A model generated the notes under the pieces. The model was given only the letters and a program-made list of their open reading frames with translations, was not told the origin of the DNA and ran no database searches. This document shows, one piece after another, positions 52,668 to 60,255 of a DNA stretch of 64,000 bases; the stretch's first letter is position 1; every line of letters begins with the position of its first letter. The DNA is taken from NCBI GenBank assembly GCA_017554325.1, contig JAFZIP010000001.1:214857-278856 (forward strand), written 5' to 3'. Both the position numbers and the translations under genes were made by a program. The DNA is from Bacteroidales bacterium (GTDB taxonomy: Bacteria > Bacteroidota > Bacteroidia > Bacteroidales > WCHB1-69).

Positions 52668-53690
52668 TCACCGTTTCACGATTTTCTCGGTCCGCACGGC
52701 GCCATCACGCAACGTGACGCGCAGGATGTACATGCCCGGGGGCAATGCGGATGTGTTGACCGTGGTTTTCGGGGATGGTAGAGACGCACGGCCGTGCGTC
52801 TCTACGGACACGTTCCGTCCGTACGCATCGTACATTTCCACGCGAGCGATTTCGCTGTCCGTCACCGACACGTGCAAAACGTTGTCCGTGGGGTTGGGAT
52901 ATACCTGCATTGCCACCTTTGAATACTCGGCAACAGACGATACATATTGTTCACATCCCAATTTTGGATCTGTCATATAGTATAGACTGTCTCCATGATG
53001 AACACACAAAAATAGACCCAACCATGACTCAAGACCGGACTGATCCACTTTCCCAAAGGGACCATACGACGGTCCGACACCTTCAATAAAAAGTAAAGGA
53101 TATTTTCTACCCTCATTGTATATATCCATGGAGAAGAAAAGACTCTCGGGATGAGGTTGAAACCTAATCACTTTGCGCCCGTTTACATATTTAACTGAAT
53201 CCACTATTATATATGGTTGCTCATTATACTCCGCATAACAATAATCAGTGTTTTGTAATCTGCTGGCTATCGGGAGAATGAAGGTGTCCCCTTCCATGAG
53301 TGACATGTCGCTCACCACCACCTCCGTGTCCAATTCGGGATAGTACCGGAAAATCCGCCCTGTTTCCGTTTCCTCCCGCACACACATCCATCCTGGTTGT
53401 CCCTCATATTCACCAAACCGTCTGTAACGTTGGTTGTTGTACACCACCGTGTCTTCCTCATCCCCGATGTATCGGTAAGACATAGCTCCTAAAAACCATG
53501 GGTCATGGTCTTCCTTCATTGTTATCGAGAATGCTATGTTGAATGTCAGTGTGGAATCAGGAAACACTGGCAAATAGCTTGTCTTTTCGTTTTTGGAAGG
53601 ATTGTTGGTGACAGCCTCCTGACCCCTCGCCACCCCGCTGCACAACAGCAGCAGGGCGAGAAGTGCTGTGGAAAAAATTTTCCTTTTCAT
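52668..53690 (-). CDS. Type IX secretion cargo protein
   Basis: 340 residues with a signal peptide (ALLALLLLCSGVARGQ) and a Por-type C-terminal sorting domain (about 262-340): VYPNPTDNVLHV, IARVEMYDAYGRNV, then ALPPGMYILRVTLRDG and a final VKR. Such tails direct export through the type IX system and attachment to A-LPS. The middle (about 40-250) is a beta-rich domain with YGPFG and WLGLF that I do not recognise. Within the sorting domain the residues VETHGRASL are encoded by a 28-bp palindromic repeat (52778-52805), an in-frame insertion between two strands. Confidence 0.85.
   Translation of the reverse strand: MKRKIFSTALLALLLLCSGVARGQEAVTNNPSKNEKTSYLPVFPDSTLTFNIAFSITMKEDHDPWFLGAMSYRYIGDEEDTVVYNNQRYRRFGEYEGQPGWMCVREETETGRIFRYYPELDTEVVVSDMSLMEGDTFILPIASRLQNTDYCYAEYNEQPYIIVDSVKYVNGRKVIRFQPHPESLFFSMDIYNEGRKYPLLFIEGVGPSYGPFGKVDQSGLESWLGLFLCVHHGDSLYYMTDPKLGCEQYVSSVAEYSKVAMQVYPNPTDNVLHVSVTDSEIARVEMYDAYGRNVSVETHGRASLPSPKTTVNTSALPPGMYILRVTLRDGAVRTEKIVKR
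52778..52805. repeat. 28-bp perfect palindrome inside a coding region
   Basis: Half-site GTAGAGACGCACGG plus its exact reverse complement, same family as 28635 and 26409. It is read in frame as VETHGRASL within the T9SS sorting domain. Confidence 0.9.
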
Positions 53691-53746
53691 AATGATTCTA
53701 TTTTTAGGGTTATTATTATTTACATTCGATTTTCAGCCTCATCACG

Positions 53747-53956
53747 GCTGCCGGAGGCAGCTTCCCCTTTTTGCAACTTCACACGGGAGTGTGAAGTTTG
53801 CGGCACGTCAGCACCTGTAAGCTCTCGGAGAGAGCGCCCTTTGCCTGCCGCCAGACCGCAGGTGGCTCTCTTCGAGAGCCGATGGAGAGAGCCTCACCCT
53901 TCCAACACCACACTCCCGTGTGGTATTGCCCTATGAAAGGTGCTGCCTTCGGCAGC
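53747..53956. repeat. Nested palindrome: six hairpins symmetric about 53851
   Basis: Order A-B-C-C'-B'-A'. A 53747-53761 (GCTGCC-GGA-GGCAGC) with A' 53942-53956; B 53775-53798 (AACTTCACAC-GGGA-GTGTGAAGTT) with B' 53904-53927; C 53821-53835 (GCTCTC-GGA-GAGAGC) with C' 53864-53880. Each primed hairpin is close to the reverse complement of its partner, and all three pairs share a centre at 53850-53852. A short stem CCTGC/GCAGG (53844-53862) marks the centre. The B and B' stems differ but both still pair. Confidence 0.8.
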
Positions 53957-53988
53957 TGAACCTGAACATCGCCTCTGCATCCACCACC

Positions 53989-54011
53989 ATTCCGCCGCAA
54001 AGCGGCGGAAT
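53989..54011. repeat. Palindrome ATTCCGCCGC family, copy 2
   Basis: Same stem as copy 1 with loop AAA, 9 bp beyond the rlmN stop. Flanks CCACC and CCCCCAACGTT are shared. Confidence 0.8.
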
Positions 54012-54020
54012 CCCCCAACG

Positions 54021-55049
54021 TTACCCCTGTTTCACTAGCTGTCCGCACGCCGCCGCAATGTCCTGCCCGCGGCTCTGGCGCACATTCACTACCATATTGC
54101 AACTCTTGAGGTAATCAATAAACTCCTCGCGCTGGTTGGGATAGGAACGGTGATAGAGGCCATCCTTGGTCTCGTTATACTCTATGATATTGATTTTCAC
54201 CGGGAAAGGCCGACAATAGCGGGCCAGTTTTTCGGCGGCCTGGCGCGTGTCGTTCACCTTGGACAACAACAGATACTCAAACGTGATGCGCTCGCCGGTT
54301 TTCTGGTGGTAATAGACCAAGGCAGCTTGCAGGTCGTGAAGGCTGTTGTGGTCCGTAACCGGCATGATGACCTGACGCACGGCGGGGTCGGCGCTGTGCA
54401 GGGAGACGGCCAACCCGCACGGGAAGTTGCGGTCGGCCAATGCTTTGATACCCTTCACGATACCGGCGGTGGAAAGCGTGATGCGCGTGGGCGACAGACC
54501 CCAGCCATCCTTGGCAGTGAGCTTGTCGATGGCGGTCATCACGTTGTTGAAGTTCAGCAACGGCTCGCCCATGCCCATGAACACGATGTTGGAGATACCG
54601 TTGCCGTACAGCTCGCGCGCGCGGCGGTCCATGAGCACGTACTCATCGACAATCTCGCTGTAGTGCATATTGCGGATGAAACCCATCGTGCCCGTGGCGC
54701 AGAAGGTGCAACCCAACGGACAGCCCACCTGCGAGGAGATGCACGCCGTGACGCGCTCACCGGAAGGAATGAGCACGCCCTCCACCAACTTGCCGTCGTG
54801 CAAACGGAAAGCAAACTTGGCGGTTTTGTCCTTGCTGTTCGCTTCCTGGGCAATGATCGTCCGATGGAAGGTGAAACTGGCAGCCAATTGCTGTCGCAAA
54901 GCCGCGGAGATATTGGTCATCTCGTAAAAACTGCCAACACCTTTTTGCCATAGCCACGACCAGATCTGCTTGGCACGAAACTTCTTTTCCCCGATAGACA
55001 CGAGAAAATCCTCTAACTGTTCGATGGAAATGTTGCGAATATCTTCCAT
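54021..55049 (-). CDS. rlmN: 23S rRNA/tRNA adenine-C2 methyltransferase RlmN
   Basis: 342 residues from ATG 55049 (MEDIRNIS). Radical SAM cysteines are in GCTFCATG after GCPL (C-x3-C-x2-C, about 103-110), and the two methyl-transfer cysteines are in SSQVGCPLG-type and near the C-terminus (KSCNMVV region, about 325). GMGEPLLN is the SAM-binding GGE-like motif. It methylates A2503 of 23S rRNA and A37 of several tRNAs. Its start codon is only a few bases beyond the ackA terminator T tract, so how it is transcribed is unclear. Confidence 0.95.
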   Translation of the reverse strand: MEDIRNISIEQLEDFLVSIGEKKFRAKQIWSWLWQKGVGSFYEMTNISAALRQQLAASFTFHRTIIAQEANSKDKTAKFAFRLHDGKLVEGVLIPSGERVTACISSQVGCPLGCTFCATGTMGFIRNMHYSEIVDEYVLMDRRARELYGNGISNIVFMGMGEPLLNFNNVMTAIDKLTAKDGWGLSPTRITLSTAGIVKGIKALADRNFPCGLAVSLHSADPAVRQVIMPVTDHNSLHDLQAALVYYHQKTGERITFEYLLLSKVNDTRQAAEKLARYCRPFPVKINIIEYNETKDGLYHRSYPNQREEFIDYLKSCNMVVNVRQSRGQDIAAACGQLVKQG

Positions 55050-55052
55050 AAT

Positions 55053-55083
55053 GAGAAAAAAAGGCTGCCGCATGGCAGCCTTT
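55053..55083 (-). terminator. Intrinsic terminator of ackA directly before rlmN
   Basis: On the minus strand AAAGGCTGCC-ATGC-GGCAGCCTTT followed by more Ts (eight Ts in all), then CTCATT and the rlmN ATG. It shares its stem with the tRNA-Cys terminator. Confidence 0.85.
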
Positions 55084-55104
55084 AAAGGGTTGTGTTAAAA
55101 AAAC

Positions 55105-56304
55105 TTATTTCACTAACTTATAGGTGTCCATAGCCATCACCAATTCCTCGTTGGTGGTCACGGAGACCAACTTCACCTTGGAGTCGGGTGTGGAGATGAT
55201 GCCGTCTTCGCCGGCATATTTCTGGTTGGCCTCTTTATCGAGCTTGGTGCCGAGGAATTCGAGACCTTCGCAGATGGCTTCGCGCTGGAACCAAGCATTC
55301 TCGCCAATACCGCCCGTGAAAAGAATCACATCCACACCACCCATAGCGGCAGCGTATGCACCGATGTATTTCTTCACGCGGTAAGCAAACATGTTGAACG
55401 CGTAGGTAGAACGCTCGTCACCGGCATCGCGGCCCGCGCGGATGTCGCGCATATCCACGCTCTTGCCGGAGATACCGAGCAAACCGCACTTCTTGTTGAT
55501 GAAAGTGTTGAGTTGCTTGGTGTCCATCTTCTCGGAATCCATGATGTAGAGCAGCGCGCCGGCGTCAATGTCGCCGCAGCGGGTACCCATCATCAGACCC
55601 TCTACCGGGGTGAAGCCCATGGAGTTGTCGATGGATTTGCCATTTTTGATGGCGGTGATGGAAGCACCGTTGCCGAGGTGGCAGCTCACGATCTTGCAGT
55701 TATTGTAGTCGAGACCCACCATTTCAGCGGCTTTCGGTCCCACGTATTTGTGGCTGGTGCCGTGGAAGCCGTAGCGGCGGATTTTCTTCTCGGTGTAATA
55801 TTCGTAAGGCAATGCGTACAAGAAAGCCTCTGGCGGCATGGTCTGATGGAAAGAGGTATCAAAGATGCCCACGTGTTTCACATTGGGGAGCAGTTTCTTC
55901 ATCACATCGATGCCGAGCAAGGAAGCAGGGTTGTGCAGCGGGGCCAATTCGCACAGTTTGGCAATCTCCTCGCGCTCTTTGTCGCCGATCACCATGCTCT
56001 GTTTGAAATATTCGCCGCCGTGCGCCACACGATGACCCACCGCATTGATCTCATCCAAGGAGTTGATCACGCCGTGTTGCGGGTCCATCAAGGCTTCGAG
56101 CACTAACTTCACGCCCACCTCGTGGTTGGCGATAGGGGTTTGCACATAGTATTTCTCTTTGCCGACCGGTTTGTGGGTAAACTCGCCCATCTCCAAACCT
56201 ACACGCTCCACAAGACCTTTGGCCAATAATTCGGGTTGCGGTTCCATTTCCAGCAATTGGTATTTGATGGAGGAACTGCCACAGTTTAAAACTAAAACTT
56301 TCAT
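55105..56304 (-). CDS. ackA: Acetate kinase
   Basis: 399 residues from ATG 56304 (MKVLVLNCGSSSIKYQL). ASKHA-fold kinase interconverting acetate + ATP and acetyl phosphate. Signatures: NCGSSSIKY (about 7-15), the block GIFDTSFHQTMP with the catalytic Asp/His region, GFHGTSHKYV, HLGNGASITAI, MGFTPVEGLMMGTRCGDID, and FTGGIGENA. No phosphotransacetylase gene is adjacent on this window, although pta often accompanies ackA. Confidence 0.97.
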   Translation of the reverse strand: MKVLVLNCGSSSIKYQLLEMEPQPELLAKGLVERVGLEMGEFTHKPVGKEKYYVQTPIANHEVGVKLVLEALMDPQHGVINSLDEINAVGHRVAHGGEYFKQSMVIGDKEREEIAKLCELAPLHNPASLLGIDVMKKLLPNVKHVGIFDTSFHQTMPPEAFLYALPYEYYTEKKIRRYGFHGTSHKYVGPKAAEMVGLDYNNCKIVSCHLGNGASITAIKNGKSIDNSMGFTPVEGLMMGTRCGDIDAGALLYIMDSEKMDTKQLNTFINKKCGLLGISGKSVDMRDIRAGRDAGDERSTYAFNMFAYRVKKYIGAYAAAMGGVDVILFTGGIGENAWFQREAICEGLEFLGTKLDKEANQKYAGEDGIISTPDSKVKLVSVTTNEELVMAMDTYKLVK

Positions 56305-56340
56305 ATTTAATGGATTAATGGATTGTATTTTTAAGCGTGG

Positions 56341-56348
56341 CAAATATA
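56341..56348 (-). promoter_or_regulatory. -7 element TATATTTG for ackA
   Basis: Minus-strand TATATTTGCC, 37 bp upstream of the ackA start. Confidence 0.6.
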
Positions 56349-56377
56349 CAAAAAATGCCTCAAATTCTTCCGCTCTG

Positions 56378-57610
56378 TTAAAAATCGGTATATACCCATT
56401 TGAAGATCTGGTCGCCGCGGCGCACCAGGCTTTTCACGGGGATGGAACAGGCCACGCCCTTTTCCACTTTGTCCACGGGCTTGAGGTCCAGGCGGATTTC
56501 TGACACCTTGTCCTCGTAAACGCCAGTAGTGGCCCCGATGATGAGAATCTCGTCGCCCACGGAAAGGGAGTTTTCCTCCATCCAGATTTCGGCCACCGAC
56601 AGCTTGGAGAAGTAGTTGGTGATCTTGCCGACTCTCTGTTTTGTCCTTGTGGCCATGGAGCCGTAGCGTCCCGACCATTCGCCGATTTTGCGTCCCAAAT
56701 AGTAGCCGCCCCAAAAATCGCGGTTATAGACGCTGCGCAAGCGCGTCATCCATTGTTCGGTTTTCTCTTCATTGAAAGTGCCCTCGTCAATGGCACGCAA
56801 AGCCTCGTGATAGCATTCCGTCACCACCTTCACATACTCGGGCGAGCGCCCGCGACCTTCAATCTTGAGAATGGATACCCCGGATTTGATGATTTTATCC
56901 AGAAAACTGATTGTACACAAATCTTTGGGAGACAAGATGTAGGGATTATCGACCTCCAATTCTATCTCATTCTCCTCGTCGATGATCCGGTAAGAGCGGC
57001 GGCAAGGTTGGTTGCACGCGCCCCGGTTGGAGGAGAAGTTGTAGTTGTCGAGGCTGAGGTAGCATCTTCCCGAAACGGCCATGCACAAGGCACCGTGCAC
57101 GAAAATTTCGATTTTCATCAACTCGCCTTTCGGACCCGTGATATTTTGGTCCTTAACAGCCTGGCATATATCGGCAATCTGTCTCAAAGTACACTCGCGG
57201 CCTAATACCACCACATCGGCAAACTGCGCGTAGTAGCGCACCGCCTCCACATTGGTGACGTTGCATTGGGTGGAAAGATGGATTTCCAGACCGATTTGGC
57301 GGGCATACTGTATCACGGCCATGTCGGAGGCGATAATGGCGGTCACGCCGCATCGTTTGGCGGCGTCCAACAGCTCATGCGCTTTCTCAATCTCGTCGTT
57401 ATAGACAATCGTGTTGACAGTCAGGTATGTTTTCACCTGGTGCTCGTGGCAGATGTCCGTGATTTGCTGCAGGTCATCCAGCGTGAAATTGGCCGCGGAG
57501 CGGGAACGCATGTTCAGCACGCCCACGCCAAAATATACGGACCCCGCACCAGCCTGTATTGCCGCTGCAAGAGACTCGTACGAGCCAGCCGGAGACATTA
57601 TTTCAACCAT
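56378..57610 (-). CDS. U32 family peptidase-like protein (RlhA/TrhP type)
   Basis: 410 residues. The U32 signature region EIFVHGALCMAVSGRCYLS (about 168-186) is followed by NRGACNQPCRRSY, giving the conserved cysteines that may hold an iron-sulfur cluster. N-terminal MSPAGSYESLAAAIQAGAGSVYFG is typical. Despite the name, characterised relatives (RlhA, TrhP, TrhO pathway) hydroxylate rRNA or tRNA pyrimidines using prephenate, so an RNA-modifying role is more likely than proteolysis. The start ATG 57610 fits the family start. Confidence 0.9.
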   Translation of the reverse strand: MVEIMSPAGSYESLAAAIQAGAGSVYFGVGVLNMRSRSAANFTLDDLQQITDICHEHQVKTYLTVNTIVYNDEIEKAHELLDAAKRCGVTAIIASDMAVIQYARQIGLEIHLSTQCNVTNVEAVRYYAQFADVVVLGRECTLRQIADICQAVKDQNITGPKGELMKIEIFVHGALCMAVSGRCYLSLDNYNFSSNRGACNQPCRRSYRIIDEENEIELEVDNPYILSPKDLCTISFLDKIIKSGVSILKIEGRGRSPEYVKVVTECYHEALRAIDEGTFNEEKTEQWMTRLRSVYNRDFWGGYYLGRKIGEWSGRYGSMATRTKQRVGKITNYFSKLSVAEIWMEENSLSVGDEILIIGATTGVYEDKVSEIRLDLKPVDKVEKGVACSIPVKSLVRRGDQIFKWVYTDF

Positions 57611-57692
57611 AATTGATAATTTGAAATTTGGAATGGGAAATGGGGAATTGAGCCTGGAAACCAGTGCTTAACGCTCAAGATCCTTAGTTTCA

Positions 57693-57711
57693 TAATTTCT
57701 TAGTTTCTTAA
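57693..57711. repeat. 19-bp repeat TAATTTCTTAGTTTCTTAA, copy 2
   Basis: Exact copy of 48134-48152, in the spacer between the U32 and pseudouridine synthase genes. Confidence 0.7.
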
Positions 57712-57726
57712 CTGAATACTGTTCCC

Positions 57727-57775
57727 TTTTCACCACCTTCACCTCTTTCACCCCATGTACCTTTTTCACCTATTC
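57727..57775. repeat. CACC-rich intergenic patch near the rluB-type gene end
   Basis: Degenerate units TTCACCACC, TTCACCTC, TTCACCCCATGTACC and TTCACC; compare 26344-26408. Confidence 0.5.
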
Positions 57776-58936
57776 CTCCTGTTTTTCTTTCTTGGAGATC
57801 ATCTTGAGGAAGGCCACCTCTTTTTTGGTGAGGAAGCGCCACATGCCGCGGGGCAGGTCTTTTTTGGTGAGGCCGGCGAAGATGACGCGGTCGAGTTTCA
57901 CCACATCGTAGCCGAGGAAATCGAACATACGGCGGATGATACGGTTTTTGCCGGAGTGGATGGTGATGCCGATCTCTTTCTTGGATTCGGAGCCTTCCAC
58001 ATACTGCACGTCGTCAGGGATGATGACGCCGTCGGAGAGTTCGAGGCCGTTGCGGATGGCAGCCATGTCGATAGCGGCGAAGGGTTTGTCCACCTCCACC
58101 AGATATGTCTTCTCAATCTGAGTGCTGGGGTGAGTCAGTTTCTTGGTAAGGTCACCGTCGTTGGTGAAGAGCAGCAGGCCGGTGGTGTCGCGGTCGAGGC
58201 GGCCCACAGGATAGATGCGTTCCTTGCACGCGTCGCGCACGAGTTCCATCACGTTGGCACGGTCGTGCTCATCGTCGGTGGTGGTGATGTAGTCTTTGGG
58301 CTTGTTGAGGAGCACATAGACGGGTTTCTCGCGTTGGAGCACGCGGTCGCCGAAGCGCACCTCATCGGTGGGCAGCACTTTGTGGCCCATCTCGGTCACC
58401 ACTTCGCCGTTCACGGTGATGGCTCCGGAGGCAATCAACACGTCCGCATCGCGGCGCGAGCAGATACCGGCGTTGGCGATGTACTTGTTCAAGCGGATCG
58501 GGCCGTGCTGTTCCTCAAATTCGAGGGAGAGGATTTTCTGCGAGCGTGGCGTCTGCCGTCCCTCGCGTTTGCGCCGGGCCACGATCTCGGTCAGAATCTC
58601 CGACTCGGCCGTAACATTACGTTTGCGCGGACGGTCGTCCTCCTTGCGATCGCGGAAAGAGCGTCTCGGACGCTCGTCGTTATCGTCAAAACGGCGCTTT
58701 GGACGGTCATTGTCGTAGCCGGTTTTCTTGAAACTGCGTTTGCCACGGGAAAAGTTCTCCTCGCCATTGTCAAAATGACGTTTGGATTTATAAGGCTTGT
58801 CCTTGAACGAACGTTTGGGTTTGGAACTGCCCGCTTCGTCGTTGTTGAAGCGGCGCTTTGGGCGACTCTCTGTGCGCGGCTTTCTCTCGAAAGTCTGGTC
58901 GTCCGAAAAATCTTCGCTGTTGAATTTGCGTGCCAT
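57770..58936 (-). CDS. RluB/RsuA-family pseudouridine synthase with basic repeat N-terminus
   Basis: 388 residues. Residues 135-388 are a complete RsuA/RluB enzyme: S4 domain (IRLNKYIANAGICSRRDAD), YVLLNKPKDYITT, catalytic Asp in PVGRLDRDTTGLLLFTNDG, and NRIIRRMFDFLGYDVVKLDR. Residues 1-130 are a low-complexity, highly basic extension with alternating units of the kind KRRFDDND and KRSFKD (about six copies). Such extensions are frequent in Bacteroidota homologues and probably bind rRNA. Likely site is U2605 of 23S rRNA (RluB) but RluE/F cannot be excluded. Confidence 0.9.
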   Translation of the reverse strand: MARKFNSEDFSDDQTFERKPRTESRPKRRFNNDEAGSSKPKRSFKDKPYKSKRHFDNGEENFSRGKRSFKKTGYDNDRPKRRFDDNDERPRRSFRDRKEDDRPRKRNVTAESEILTEIVARRKREGRQTPRSQKILSLEFEEQHGPIRLNKYIANAGICSRRDADVLIASGAITVNGEVVTEMGHKVLPTDEVRFGDRVLQREKPVYVLLNKPKDYITTTDDEHDRANVMELVRDACKERIYPVGRLDRDTTGLLLFTNDGDLTKKLTHPSTQIEKTYLVEVDKPFAAIDMAAIRNGLELSDGVIIPDDVQYVEGSESKKEIGITIHSGKNRIIRRMFDFLGYDVVKLDRVIFAGLTKKDLPRGMWRFLTKKEVAFLKMISKKEKQEE

Positions 58937-58961
58937 TAAAGGTTTTTTCTAAAAATCGCTG

Positions 58962-58969
58962 CAAAAGTA
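58962..58969 (-). promoter_or_regulatory. -7 element TACTTTTG for the pseudouridine synthase gene
   Basis: Minus-strand TACTTTTGCAGC, 25 bp upstream of the start at 58936. Confidence 0.7.
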
Positions 58970-58988
58970 CAAAAAAACTGCCAATGCA

Positions 58989-59288
58989 CTAATACAGCAG
59001 TCCCAACTCCAACTTGGCTGCTTCCGTCATCATGTCCATCTCCCAGGGCGGGTCGAAGGTAACCTCTACCTCCACTTTGTTCACACCCGGAATCATGGCC
59101 ACCTTGGTCTGCACTTCCATGGGCAGGCTTTCGGCCACCGGACAGTTGGGCGCGGTGAGCGTCATCAGGATATATACATCGTTGTTTTTGTTGACTTCTA
59201 GCTTGTAAATGAACCCCAACTCCCAGATGTTTACCGGAATTTCAGGGTCATAGATGGAATTGAGTACTTCAATGACTTTTTCTTTCAT
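58989..59288 (-). CDS. SufT/MIP18-family (DUF59) iron-sulfur assembly protein
   Basis: 99 residues, one DUF59 domain: VLNSIYDPEIPVNIWELGFIY (about 8-28), MTLTAPNCPVAE with the conserved cysteine (about 50), and VEVTFDPPWEMDMM. The family helps mature Fe-S proteins. No suf genes are adjacent. It follows the YitT gene by 19 bp and is probably co-transcribed with it. Confidence 0.9.
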   Translation of the reverse strand: MKEKVIEVLNSIYDPEIPVNIWELGFIYKLEVNKNNDVYILMTLTAPNCPVAESLPMEVQTKVAMIPGVNKVEVEVTFDPPWEMDMMTEAAKLELGLLY

Positions 59289-59307
59289 CAGAATAATGAT
59301 TTATGAA

Positions 59308-60249
59308 TTATTGGAGTGCTTTCTCTTTGAGTGAAGTGAAACCGTCGCCTAACGTTTCGGAAGCGTCCACGATGGTGACGAATGCCTTCGGGTCGATTTC
59401 GTGTACAAAATGGATGAGCACGGGCAACTCTTTGCGCGAGATGGTCGTGAAAATGAGTTTTTTCTCATTGTAGTTGTACATTCCCTCGCCGTGCAGATAG
59501 GTGCCGCCGCGCTCCAACTCGTCCAAGATGCGCAGACGAATCTCCTCATGCTTGTCGGAGATGATGAGCACCGCCTTGCTGGAGTGGAAACCGGCAATCA
59601 CCTTGTCCATCACCACACCCGTCACGTAGATGATGAGCCACGAGTACAATGGGATGGTCCAGTCCTTGAAGGCGACCAAAGCACCCAGCACGATGGTGGA
59701 GTCCACGATGATGAGCAGCGTACCCAACGGGATGTGTTTCACATACTTGCCGATAATCATGGCAATGATATCCGAGCCGCCTGAAGTGGCACGAGTCTTG
59801 AAAATCAACCCCAGTCCGATGCCGATGATGACACCGCCGCACAAGGCAATGATGAAGTTGGCCGAAGGGTCAGGAGTCGTGGGATGGCCTGGCAGACTGA
59901 TGAGCGGCGCGTAACCGTAGATTTTTTCCCACAGTGAGATGAATGCCGGCAGTGAGATGACGCCTACCAGCGTTTTGGCTCCGAATTTGGGTCCTAACCA
60001 CAAAGTTCCAATCAGCAGCAAAGGCAAATCCAGACAGATACCTGACAAACCGATGGGAAAGTTGAACACGTGGTGCAGGATAATAGCGATACCGTAAACA
60101 CCACCCGGAGCCAATTTCAGCGGGGAGACGAAAATCACATATCCCACAGACATGATAAAAGTGCCCAAGATGATGAGTCCGTAAGTCTTGACAACTTCTT
60201 TCCAGTTGATATTTTTCCAATCAATTTTGCTAAACAATTTCATATCCAA
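59308..60249 (-). CDS. YitT family membrane protein (DUF161 + DUF2179)
   Basis: 313 residues. Five or six membrane spans (about 22-220) include the YitT signature SPLKLAPGGVYGIAIILHH and RATSGGSDIIAMII; the C-terminal DUF2179 domain (about 228-305) has ERGGTYLHGEGMYN and KELPVLIHFVHEIDP. The family is of unknown function, with some members linked to small-solute or nucleotide binding. It starts 6 bp downstream of dnaG and probably shares its transcript. Confidence 0.9.
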   Translation of the reverse strand: MDMKLFSKIDWKNINWKEVVKTYGLIILGTFIMSVGYVIFVSPLKLAPGGVYGIAIILHHVFNFPIGLSGICLDLPLLLIGTLWLGPKFGAKTLVGVISLPAFISLWEKIYGYAPLISLPGHPTTPDPSANFIIALCGGVIIGIGLGLIFKTRATSGGSDIIAMIIGKYVKHIPLGTLLIIVDSTIVLGALVAFKDWTIPLYSWLIIYVTGVVMDKVIAGFHSSKAVLIISDKHEEIRLRILDELERGGTYLHGEGMYNYNEKKLIFTTISRKELPVLIHFVHEIDPKAFVTIVDASETLGDGFTSLKEKALQ

Positions 60250-60255
60250 ACAAAA

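Larger units (their letters stand above)
53691..54020. other. 330-bp hairpin-rich spacer between rlmN and the T9SS gene
   Basis: No coding sequence supported. It contains the nested inverted repeat at 53747-53956 and a second-family palindrome at 53989-54011. No -7 element was recognised for the gene at 53690, so that gene may depend on read-through from rlmN or a non-consensus promoter. Confidence 0.7.

Noticed and set aside
57755..58939. Long open frame antisense to the pseudouridine synthase
   Set aside because: The opposite strand encodes a full RsuA/RluB enzyme with promoter; this frame has no recognisable domain and arises from the codon bias of the real gene.
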